31,184 nt of DNA, from NCBI GenBank assembly GCA_041658885.1, contig JBAZZJ010000007.1, positions 1-31,184 on the forward strand, given 5' to 3'. The position numbers were made by a program, and so were the translations under genes. Shown here piece by piece: positions 14,314 to 19,364 of this stretch. This stretch comes from VMGX01 sp041658885 (GTDB lineage: Bacteria > Patescibacteriota > Minisyncoccia > Phycocordibacterales > 21-14-all-36-13). Below the pieces are notes generated by a model that did not search any database, had not been told where the DNA came from, and worked only from the letters and a program-made list of their open reading frames with translations. Every line of letters starts with the position of its first letter. Position 1 is the stretch's first letter.

Positions 14314-14343
14314 ATGAAAAATGTCCCTAAGGACATTTTTCAT
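14314..14343 (+). terminator. Terminator hairpin after mreB1
   Basis: 13-bp stem ATGAAAAATGTCC / GGACATTTTTCAT, loop CTAA. Identical arms follow mrdA at 24608-24637. Confidence 0.65.
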
Positions 14344-14427
14344 CCACAATATTTCTTTATTATCAACACACTTTTTTTCATTAATTTCTGTATTCTGATG
14401 GGATGATTTTTACAAATAATTCTCTTC

Positions 14428-14450
14428 ACTTGGAGGCTCGGCCTCCAAGT
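14428..14450. repeat. 23-nt ACTTGG hairpin 1
   Basis: ACTTGG-AGGC-tcg-GCCT-CCAAGT, fully paired. Confidence 0.85.
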
Positions 14451-14463
14451 GAAGAGAACTCCA

Positions 14464-14486
14464 ACTTGGACACTCGGTGTCCAAGT
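14464..14486. repeat. 23-nt ACTTGG hairpin 2
   Basis: ACTTGG-ACAC-tcg-GTGT-CCAAGT, fully paired. Confidence 0.85.
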
Positions 14487-14538
14487 AAGGGAAGTTAACT
14501 TATCAACAAGTATTTTTTCATAGCTGTTGTTTTTTTGT

Positions 14539-14544
14539 TATACT
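14539..14544 (+). promoter_or_regulatory. -10 box before the surface-protein gene
   Basis: TATACT, 18 nt before ATG 14563. No clear -35. Confidence 0.4.
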
Positions 14545-14562
14545 ACTAAAAATAATAAACTT

Positions 14563-15825
14563 ATGCCCACCTCCAACAAACAGAATTCATCCCGCCCGCC
14601 TGCCGTACCTGCACACGCAGGGCAGACAGGTAGCCCAGCCCAGGGCTGGTGGCATTGGGACAAATCAAAGCTACTGCAAGCTCTTCTAATACCATTAGTT
14701 GCAGTTCTTCTAATAGTAGGTATAGATTATGGAATAACACAGATAAAACTATCACAAATACCTGAATCATTAAGAATAAACACAAACAGAGACAATATAA
14801 TAGGAGCCCAAGTAATACCACAGGGTAAAATCTATGATAAACAAGACCCTACAAAAGTAATATACGAGGGTGAAGTAGTTAAATATGCATACAAGACAGA
14901 TAAAATTGAAGACAAACCAAACGAAGTAATAGAAAAGAGAACTAAACATTCAAGAACAATCAAAATAGGAGAAGATAAGAAAAAACAAACAATAACATAT
15001 CAATTAGAAGTAATATCAGGAGTACCTCAATACTACCAAGATGAAAATGGAGAATGGTATCAAGCTGACTATGGTACTACAGATATAGACACTTATGCTT
15101 TAGAAACGAGGGGGGGGGTAACCTTATTGGCTAATCTATTTTCTCCCGAAAAGGTCTATGCTACGATAGGGACTTTTTATCCTGACGCAGATCCTGAAAC
15201 GAGTACGGTGGATGGGTATGTAGTAAGAAATGTTGTAGATGAACCATTTTCGACTATAAGAGATAGTGCTGGCAAGGTTGCTGATAGTAGTGCTACTAAC
15301 ACTCAAATACGGCTTTTAGCATCAGCGACCAGCGACCAATTTAATCTTTTGGGACGTTCCTATGCATTATTTAATACTTCTACCATAAGTGCAAATGGAG
15401 TTATTTCTTCTGCAATTTTTAGTGGTTATTATTCTGATAAATTGAATGGTTTGGGTTCTACAGATTTACATTTAGCTGCTTCAACCCCAGCATCAAATAC
15501 AAATTTAGTTATTGCTGATTATCAAAATATAAGTAGAACAAGTTTTGGTTCAATAACTTATGCAAATTTTTTAGCAGCTCAATATAATGACATAACATTG
15601 AACGCTGCTGGAATTGCAAATATATCTAAAACAGGCATATCAAAATTCAGTTTACAAACAAGTTGGGATATAACTAATTCGTTTGGCGGCATTTGGGCAA
15701 GTAGTGGGGATACTTATTTTTTTATCACCACTGCTGATACAGCAGGCACATCCCAAGATCCAAAACTCACAGTTACATATACTATTGTGATTCCACCAAA
15801 ACAAGATGTAATTTGGTTTGATTAA
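14563..15825 (+). CDS. Membrane-anchored DNRLRE-like surface protein
   Basis: 420 aa from ATG 14563 (an upstream in-frame ATG at 14527 overlaps the -10 region and is unlikely). Residues 11-28 (RPPAVPAHAGQTGSPAQG) are encoded by a GC-rich palindromic repeat, unlike the rest. One membrane helix follows (LLQALLIPLVAVLLIVGIDYG, 37-57), then a linker with YYQDENGEWYQ. The ~200-residue C-terminal part looks like a DNRLRE-type beta-sandwich (STIRDSAGKVADSSATNTQI, LLGRSYALFNTSTI, DPKLTVTYTI), a class seen in surface adhesins. The chain ends PPKQDVIWFD. It contains a run of nine Gs at 15110-15118 (ThrArgGlyGlyVal), a possible slippage site. Flanked by repeats; a second copy of its 3' end lies at 16237. 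Role probably cell-surface; specific function unknown. Confidence 0.75.
   Translation: MPTSNKQNSSRPPAVPAHAGQTGSPAQGWWHWDKSKLLQALLIPLVAVLLIVGIDYGITQIKLSQIPESLRINTNRDNIIGAQVIPQGKIYDKQDPTKVIYEGEVVKYAYKTDKIEDKPNEVIEKRTKHSRTIKIGEDKKKQTITYQLEVISGVPQYYQDENGEWYQADYGTTDIDTYALETRGGVTLLANLFSPEKVYATIGTFYPDADPETSTVDGYVVRNVVDEPFSTIRDSAGKVADSSATNTQIRLLASATSDQFNLLGRSYALFNTSTISANGVISSAIFSGYYSDKLNGLGSTDLHLAASTPASNTNLVIADYQNISRTSFGSITYANFLAAQYNDITLNAAGIANISKTGISKFSLQTSWDITNSFGGIWASSGDTYFFITTADTAGTSQDPKLTVTYTIVIPPKQDVIWFD
14591..14653. repeat. GC-rich palindromic repeat inside a coding region
   Basis: CCCGCCTGCC ... GGCAGACAGG and AGCCCAGGGCT form imperfect stems. Composition is far above the gene's average, and it is read in frame as a low-complexity Pro/Ala/Gly stretch before the membrane helix. 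Confidence 0.65.
15110..15118 (+). repeat. G9 homopolymer in the surface-protein gene
   Basis: Nine consecutive Gs in an otherwise A/T-rich coding region. A change of one base would shift the frame about 180 codons into the gene. Confidence 0.9.
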
Positions 15826-15841
15826 ATTAAAAATAAAAGTA

Positions 15842-15875
15842 TCGCTCTATCTCTGCTATAGCAGAGATAGAGCGA
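15842..15875. repeat. 34-nt perfect palindrome after the surface-protein gene
   Basis: TCGCTCTATCTCTGCTA and its exact reverse complement, 17 nt after the stop. It could terminate transcription, although no T run follows directly. Confidence 0.8.
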
Positions 15876-15897
15876 CCACTTAGGAGAATAATTTTTG

Positions 15898-15924
15898 AAC
15901 TACGGAGGCAACGCCTCCGTAGTT
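15898..15924. repeat. 12-bp hairpin
   Basis: AACTACGGAGGC / GCCTCCGTAGTT, loop AAC. Part of the hairpin cluster. Confidence 0.75.
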
Positions 15925-15961
15925 TAATGTATAATAATTTTAGAAAATCAACGGTTCAACA

Positions 15962-15986
15962 AACCCAAAAGACGGTCTTTTGGGTT
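15962..15986. repeat. CCCAAAAG hairpin, copy 1
   Basis: AACCCAAAAG-acggt-CTTTTGGGTT. The same core and loop recur at 16217-16237. Confidence 0.75.
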
Positions 15987-16038
15987 TTGGTTTTTACAAA
16001 AAACTTTTTCATCCCTCTTGTTTTTTTGAAGAACCTCA

Positions 16039-16061
16039 ACTTGGTGTTGCCAGCACCAAGT
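16039..16061. repeat. 23-nt ACTTGG hairpin 3
   Basis: ACTTGG-TGTT-gcc-AGCA-CCAAGT, paired with one G.T wobble. Confidence 0.85.
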
Positions 16062-16064
16062 GGA

Positions 16065-16112
16065 ATACATAGGAGTTTCCTATGTAGCAATACATAGGAA
16101 ACTCCTATGTAT
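16065..16112. repeat. 22-bp stem hairpin
   Basis: Arms 16065-16086 and 16091-16112 pair without mismatch around GCAA. Each arm itself contains the near-palindrome ATAGGAGTTTCCTAT. Confidence 0.85.
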
Positions 16113-16120
16113 GGGAAGAT

Positions 16121-16137
16121 CAGCGGTTTAACCGCTG
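16121..16137. repeat. Short hairpin CAGCGGTT/AACCGCTG
   Basis: Eight-base arms around one T; part of the cluster. Confidence 0.65.
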
Positions 16138-16149
16138 GAGAGAAACCCA

Positions 16150-16172
16150 ACTTGGAAATCCAGTTTCCAAGT
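16150..16172. repeat. 23-nt ACTTGG hairpin 4
   Basis: ACTTGG-AAAT-cca-GTTT-CCAAGT, one T.G wobble. Confidence 0.85.
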
Positions 16173-16183
16173 AAAAATCCCCA

Positions 16184-16206
16184 ACTTAGTGGCTCTGCCA
16201 CTAAGT
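16184..16206. repeat. 23-nt ACTTGG hairpin 5 (ACTTAG variant)
   Basis: ACTTAG-TGGC-tct-GCCA-CTAAGT, fully paired. The G-to-A change in the outer arm is compensated by C-to-T opposite. Confidence 0.85.
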
Positions 16207-16216
16207 AATGGAAAAT

Positions 16217-16237
16217 CCCAAAAGACGGTCTTTTGGG
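16217..16237. repeat. CCCAAAAG hairpin, copy 2
   Basis: CCCAAAAG-acggt-CTTTTGGG, identical loop to 15962-15986. Confidence 0.75.
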
Positions 16238-16290
16238 TTACATACACACTCCCCATAAACCCAAAACAAGATGTAATTTGGTTTGAGTAA
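16237..16290 (+). pseudogene. Orphan 3' end of a DNRLRE-like surface-protein gene
   Basis: Reads V-T-Y-T-L-P-I-N-P-K-Q-D-V-I-W-F-E-stop, aligning with the last residues of the 14563-15825 gene (VTYTIVIPPKQDVIWFD, stop). DNA is nearly identical across CAAGATGTAATTTGGTTTGA. Nothing upstream of it continues the frame; a hairpin abuts its left edge. It is best explained as what remains of a second gene copy after recombination. Confidence 0.75.
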
Positions 16291-16304
16291 AAATCATCCT
16301 CTTC

Positions 16305-16327
16305 ACTTGGAGACTCGGCCTCCAAGT
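16305..16327. repeat. 23-nt ACTTGG hairpin 6
   Basis: ACTTGG-AGAC-tcg-GCCT-CCAAGT, one A-C mismatch. Confidence 0.8.
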
Positions 16328-16340
16328 GAAGAGAGCTCCA

Positions 16341-16363
16341 ACTTGGAAACTCGGTTTCCAAAT
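16341..16363. repeat. 23-nt ACTTGG hairpin 7
   Basis: ACTTGG-AAAC-tcg-GTTT-CCAAAT, one mismatch in the outer arm. Confidence 0.8.
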
Positions 16364-16426
16364 AAATAGAAGTTAATAAAACAAAAAATGTTATGGATTC
16401 AAAAGCCCTAAATGGGCTTTTGAATT

Positions 16427-16435
16427 TGCTATAAT
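16427..16435 (+). promoter_or_regulatory. Extended -10 of the holB-like gene
   Basis: TGCTATAAT, 8 nt before ATG 16444, with no Shine-Dalgarno; a leaderless start is likely. A hairpin AAAAGCCC / GGGCTTTT (16401-16420) lies just upstream. Confidence 0.6.
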
Positions 16436-16443
16436 ATAAATAC

Positions 16444-17181
16444 ATGAAAGAGATAAAAGAAGTCTATAAAAAAAGTGGGAATTTACATCACGCTTATTTG
16501 ATTGAAGGGGAGAGAGATTTTGTTGTTGGAGAAATATGTAAATTTTTGGAAAGTGATTTGGATTTTAAAATAATAGGGAATCCTGATTTTTGGAATGAGG
16601 AATATGTTGTTTTTGGTATAGATGATGCAAGAAAGATAAAGGAAACCCAGATAAGAAAATCTTTTGGGAATAAAAAAATATTTATTTTGAGCTGTAATTC
16701 AATGACGACAGAAGCTCAAAACTCATTATTAAAACTTTTTGAAGAACCAACGGAGGGTACACATTTTTTTGTTGTATCCAATTCGTCCGAATTTTTTCTT
16801 CCAACACTTAGGTCAAGGATGGTGATAATCAAAAGCGCAGATTCACCCCGCCATGGCGGGGCAAGCGCGGACTTAAGCGGACTAAACACTGACCAAGGTA
16901 GAAAAGAAAATTTTGATTTTGTTGAGAAATTTTTAAATACAAAAAAAGCAGAAAGATTAAAAATAATTAAGGATATAGTTGAAGAAAAAGATAAAGAAAA
17001 AGCAATTATGTTTTTAAATAATTTAGAAATAAAGTTAAGAGAAAAAGTTGATTTTTCATCAAAAGAACAAACATATACATTAAAAGAGATAATGAGATGT
17101 AGAGATTATTTAAATGATAGGGCTCCGTCTGTAAAACTTATTTTAGAGCATTTGTCACTTATTACTCCACAAATAAAGTAA
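16444..17181 (+). CDS. holB: DNA polymerase III delta'-like clamp-loader subunit
   Basis: 245 aa, shorter than typical delta' (~330). The AAA+ core is recognisable: LHHAYLIEGE at the start, IDDARKIKETQIRKSFGNKKIFIL, MTTEAQNSLLKLFEEP (sensor region, 87-102) and LPTLRSRM (the SRC-type arginine-finger motif, 119-126). There is no Walker A lysine and no zinc cysteines, as expected for a non-ATPase delta'. Residues 131-152 (SADSPRHGGASADLSGLNTD) do not fit the family and are encoded by a GC-rich insert with a perfect 16-nt palindrome at 16846-16861, kept in frame directly after the SRC-like motif. The protein would help open the sliding clamp. Possibly misassigned tau-like paralogue; delta' is the better fit. 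Confidence 0.82.
   Translation: MKEIKEVYKKSGNLHHAYLIEGERDFVVGEICKFLESDLDFKIIGNPDFWNEEYVVFGIDDARKIKETQIRKSFGNKKIFILSCNSMTTEAQNSLLKLFEEPTEGTHFFVVSNSSEFFLPTLRSRMVIIKSADSPRHGGASADLSGLNTDQGRKENFDFVEKFLNTKKAERLKIIKDIVEEKDKEKAIMFLNNLEIKLREKVDFSSKEQTYTLKEIMRCRDYLNDRAPSVKLILEHLSLITPQIK
16846..16861. repeat. GC-rich palindrome inserted in the holB-like gene
   Basis: CCCCGCCATGGCGGGG, perfect, in a gene otherwise very A/T-rich. It translates as Pro-Arg-His-Gly-Gly. Confidence 0.85.
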
Positions 17182-17186
17182 TTTTT

Positions 17187-17195
17187 TGTTATAAT
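17187..17195 (+). promoter_or_regulatory. Extended -10 of frr
   Basis: TGTTATAAT, 7 nt before an ATG at 17203 that now opens only a 24-codon frame (17203-17277). In the reconstructed empty site the same spacing would put the transcript start at the frr start codon. Confidence 0.6.
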
Positions 17196-17202
17196 ATTAG
17201 GG

Positions 17203-17332
17203 ATGGATCCCGTTAGAGACCGCGGTCACGGTTTCAAAACAGGATTTATAACAATAAAAAATAGTATTTTAGATTAACAAATTTAATTAAGCAGAGTGCG
17301 GTTGACCGCGACCTGTCTCTAAACGGGATGGA
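17203..17332. mobile_element. Miniature inverted-repeat element inserted at the frr start codon
   Basis: A 120-bp segment (17208-17327) has terminal inverted repeats TCCCGTTAGAGAC and GTCTCTAAACGGG. Pairing continues inward (CGCGGTCA / TGACCGCG), giving about 22 paired bases in all. ATGGA flanks it on both sides (17203-17207, 17328-17332), as expected of a target duplication. It encodes no protein of note. Removing it joins the -10 region directly to ATGGAATCC, the frr start. Confidence 0.7.
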
Positions 17333-17879
17333 ATCCAATATACAAAATTTCAAAAAGAAAACAGAAGAAATTAAAGAATGGTTAAAAAAAGAATTTTCTT
17401 CAATAAGAACAGGAAGAGCAACTTCTGCAATTCTTGATGCAGTTTTTGTTGATTCGTATGGTTCAAGAATGCGTATTAGCCAAGTTGCAAATATAACAAA
17501 TGAAGATGTGAGAACATTGAGAATAATTCCATGGGATAAATCTCAATTAAAAAATATTGAAAATGCAATAGTTTCTTCAAGTTTAGGCATATCTGTCGCG
17601 GTAGATGAAAAGGGAATTAGAATAATTTTTCCGGAACTTACTTCTGAAACAAGAGCATTTCTTGTAAAAATAGCTAAAACAAAATTGGAAGATTCAAAAA
17701 TTTCTATAAGAGCGGAGAGAGATAAAATTCTTGGGGAGGTACAAAGTAAAGAGAAAAATAAAGAAATAGGCGAGGACGATAAATTTTTGTTAAAAGAAAA
17801 AATCCAAAAAATAGTTGATGATTTGAATAAGGAATTAGAAGAAATTTATGATAGGAAAAAAGCTGAAATAGAAAATTAA
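17328..17879 (+). CDS. frr: Ribosome recycling factor
   Basis: 183 aa, the family length. Three-helix-bundle plus beta-domain order is visible: IKEWLKKEFSSIRTGRATSAILD (signature RTGRA), VDSYGSRMRISQVANITNEDVRTLRIIPWDKS, then IRIIFPELTSETRAFLVKIAKTK and a long charged helix. With EF-G it splits post-termination ribosomes. The start codon lies at the inner edge of a target duplication made by an inserted element, so the present mRNA probably has a ~125-nt folded leader instead of none. The rseP start is 3 nt after the stop: one operon. Confidence 0.95.
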   Translation: MESNIQNFKKKTEEIKEWLKKEFSSIRTGRATSAILDAVFVDSYGSRMRISQVANITNEDVRTLRIIPWDKSQLKNIENAIVSSSLGISVAVDEKGIRIIFPELTSETRAFLVKIAKTKLEDSKISIRAERDKILGEVQSKEKNKEIGEDDKFLLKEKIQKIVDDLNKELEEIYDRKKAEIEN

Positions 17880-17882
17880 AAA

Positions 17883-18986
17883 ATGACAATAATAATTTTT
17901 ATAATAATTTTAGCTGTTCTTATATTGGTCCACGAGTTTGGACATTTTATTGTTGCAAAAATAGCAGGTGTGAGAGTTGATGAATTTGCGATAGGGTTTC
18001 CTCCAAAAGTTTTTAGTTTCAAACCAAAAAAAAGTGACACAAGATATTCTTTGAATCTAATTCCATTTGGAGGGTTTGTAAAAATATTTGGTGAAAATCC
18101 AGATAAAGAATCAATAAGCGGTCCTGACAGCAAAAGAAGTTTTGTAAATAAACCAAAATGGATTCAGGCAAGTATTTTATCTGCAGGAGTTTTGTTTAAT
18201 ATAATTTTTGCCTGGATATTGATTTCAATAAGTTTTATGTCAGGAGTTCCAACTGCAATATCTGGAGATTTTCAAAATGTAAAAGACCCAAAAATTTTGT
18301 TAATTGAAGTTTTACCAGGGTCACCTGCAGAAATGGCTGGATTGAAAGTCGGTGATGAAGTTGTTTTTGCAGAATCAAAATCAGAAACAATACAAAATGA
18401 AAAATTAACAATTTCTTTTTTAGAAAATTTAATAGCTGGAAGTTTAAATTCTGAAATTAATATTTCGTATAAAAGAGAAGGCAAAATAGAAACAACAAAA
18501 ATAAAACCTATAAGTGGAATTTTAGATAATAAACCAGCAATAGGAATCGCTATGAGTATGATTGGAACTATTAAACTCCCTTTTTATAAAGCACCGCTTG
18601 AGGCATTTTCTTTTGTTTTGAATGCTATAAAAAGTATGATTGTAGGTATTTTTGGATTAATTAAAGGTGCAGTTCTAGGGGAAGGAAATTTTTCAAGTAT
18701 AACCGGACCTGTTGGAATTGTTGGACTTGTCGGTCAAGCTTGGAATTTTGGATTTGTAAACTTAATGATGTTTACCGCTTTTATATCAATAAACTTGGCG
18801 GTTATAAACATAGTCCCATTCCCGGCACTTGATGGGGGAAGAATTTTATTTATTTTGATAGAAAAAATAAAAGGTTCAGTTATAAAACCAAAAATAGTTA
18901 ATGCAATTAATGGGGCAGGATTTTTTCTTCTTATAATTTTAATGTTTGTTATAACTTATAATGATATAAGTCGTTTGTTTCAGTAA
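17883..18986 (+). CDS. rseP: Site-2 intramembrane metalloprotease (RseP/RasP)
   Basis: 367 aa. Helix 1 holds HEFGH (His17, Glu18, His21; zinc and catalytic sites). A PDZ domain spans ~122-210 (SGVPTAISGDF ... VLPGSPAEMAGLKVGDEVV). The C-terminal membrane part has NIVPFPALDGGR with the third zinc ligand Asp317. Three to four membrane segments in all. The family cuts membrane-bound anti-sigma factors and leftover signal peptides. Only one PDZ is visible, where E. coli RseP has two. It lies 3 nt after frr, with proS next, as in Firmicutes, where uppS, cdsA and dxr lie between frr and rasP. Confidence 0.95.
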   Translation: MTIIIFIIILAVLILVHEFGHFIVAKIAGVRVDEFAIGFPPKVFSFKPKKSDTRYSLNLIPFGGFVKIFGENPDKESISGPDSKRSFVNKPKWIQASILSAGVLFNIIFAWILISISFMSGVPTAISGDFQNVKDPKILLIEVLPGSPAEMAGLKVGDEVVFAESKSETIQNEKLTISFLENLIAGSLNSEINISYKREGKIETTKIKPISGILDNKPAIGIAMSMIGTIKLPFYKAPLEAFSFVLNAIKSMIVGIFGLIKGAVLGEGNFSSITGPVGIVGLVGQAWNFGFVNLMMFTAFISINLAVINIVPFPALDGGRILFILIEKIKGSVIKPKIVNAINGAGFFLLIILMFVITYNDISRLFQ

Positions 18987-19121
18987 CTCTTGATGAATGT
19001 ATTAATTCAAAATTAATCCCTCCCTATTTTTGTTTTCAATTATAAACACGTTTTATCATCAACGGGCTTTCTTATAATTTAATATCTTAAATGTGAATTA
19101 GTTACAAAAGTAGAGAGGAAT

Positions 19122-19160
19122 TCTCAAAAAATATAATCGCTTCGCTTCTTATTTTTTGGA
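19122..19160. repeat. 39-nt dispersed repeat, copy 2
   Basis: CTCAAAAAATATAATCGCTT ... CTTATTTTTTGGA; same element as 6522-6560, with CAAAAAAT/ATTTTTTG ends. It lies in the 378-bp gene-free gap between rseP and proS. Confidence 0.6.
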
Positions 19161-19163
19161 AAA

Positions 19164-19249
19164 CCCAATTAGAAGTTCATTTAGAATGAAGATGTTTTTA
19201 GAATACGAGAACTAATTCGCCTGCCTGCGCAGGCAGGCTTAACGGCTTT
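19164..19249. repeat. TTAGAAGTTCATT element carrying a GC palindrome
   Basis: Shares TTAGAAGTTCATT, AATTCGCC and TAACGGCTTT with 26961-27024. Between AATTCGCC and TAACGG it has an extra ~18 bp built on the perfect palindrome GCCTGCCTGC + complement (19219-19238), absent from the other copy. The rest of the rseP-proS gap shows nothing else I can name. Confidence 0.6.
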
Positions 19250-19364
19250 ATATATTTTTAAATTAGATTTAACACCAAAATGTATAAAAAAATTCAAATT
19301 GTCAAAACTGTGAATTTCTTGTTGTTTTGACCCATCGTTATTTTTAAAGTAAAATGAACTCACT

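Larger units (their letters stand above)
14422..14499. repeat. 78-bp direct repeat, left copy (two hairpins)
   Basis: Contains a 17-bp stem (14421-14457, loop TCG) and a second hairpin at 14464-14486, joined by GAAGAGAACTCCA. A closely similar copy lies at 16299-16376, so the pair brackets the surface-protein cassette. Confidence 0.8.
16299..16376. repeat. 78-bp direct repeat, right copy (two hairpins)
   Basis: Matches 14422-14499 over its whole length with scattered substitutions, ending in GAAGTTAA in both. Holds ACTTGG hairpins 6 and 7. Confidence 0.8.

Noticed and set aside
14527..14562. Upstream start for the surface-protein gene
   Set aside because: The added codons coincide with the -10 region (TATACT).
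14428..16363. Integron attC sites for the 23-nt hairpins
   Set aside because: No conserved core site, units are too short and too symmetrical, and no integrase is in the window.
15956..16445. Two minus-strand frames across the hairpin cluster
   Set aside because: They read through palindromes and across the direct repeat; residues repeat because the DNA repeats, and there is no start signal.
17203..17277. 24-codon frame as a real leader-peptide gene
   Set aside because: Its first codons are the old frr start plus inserted repeat; it looks like a by-product, so I did not list it as a CDS.
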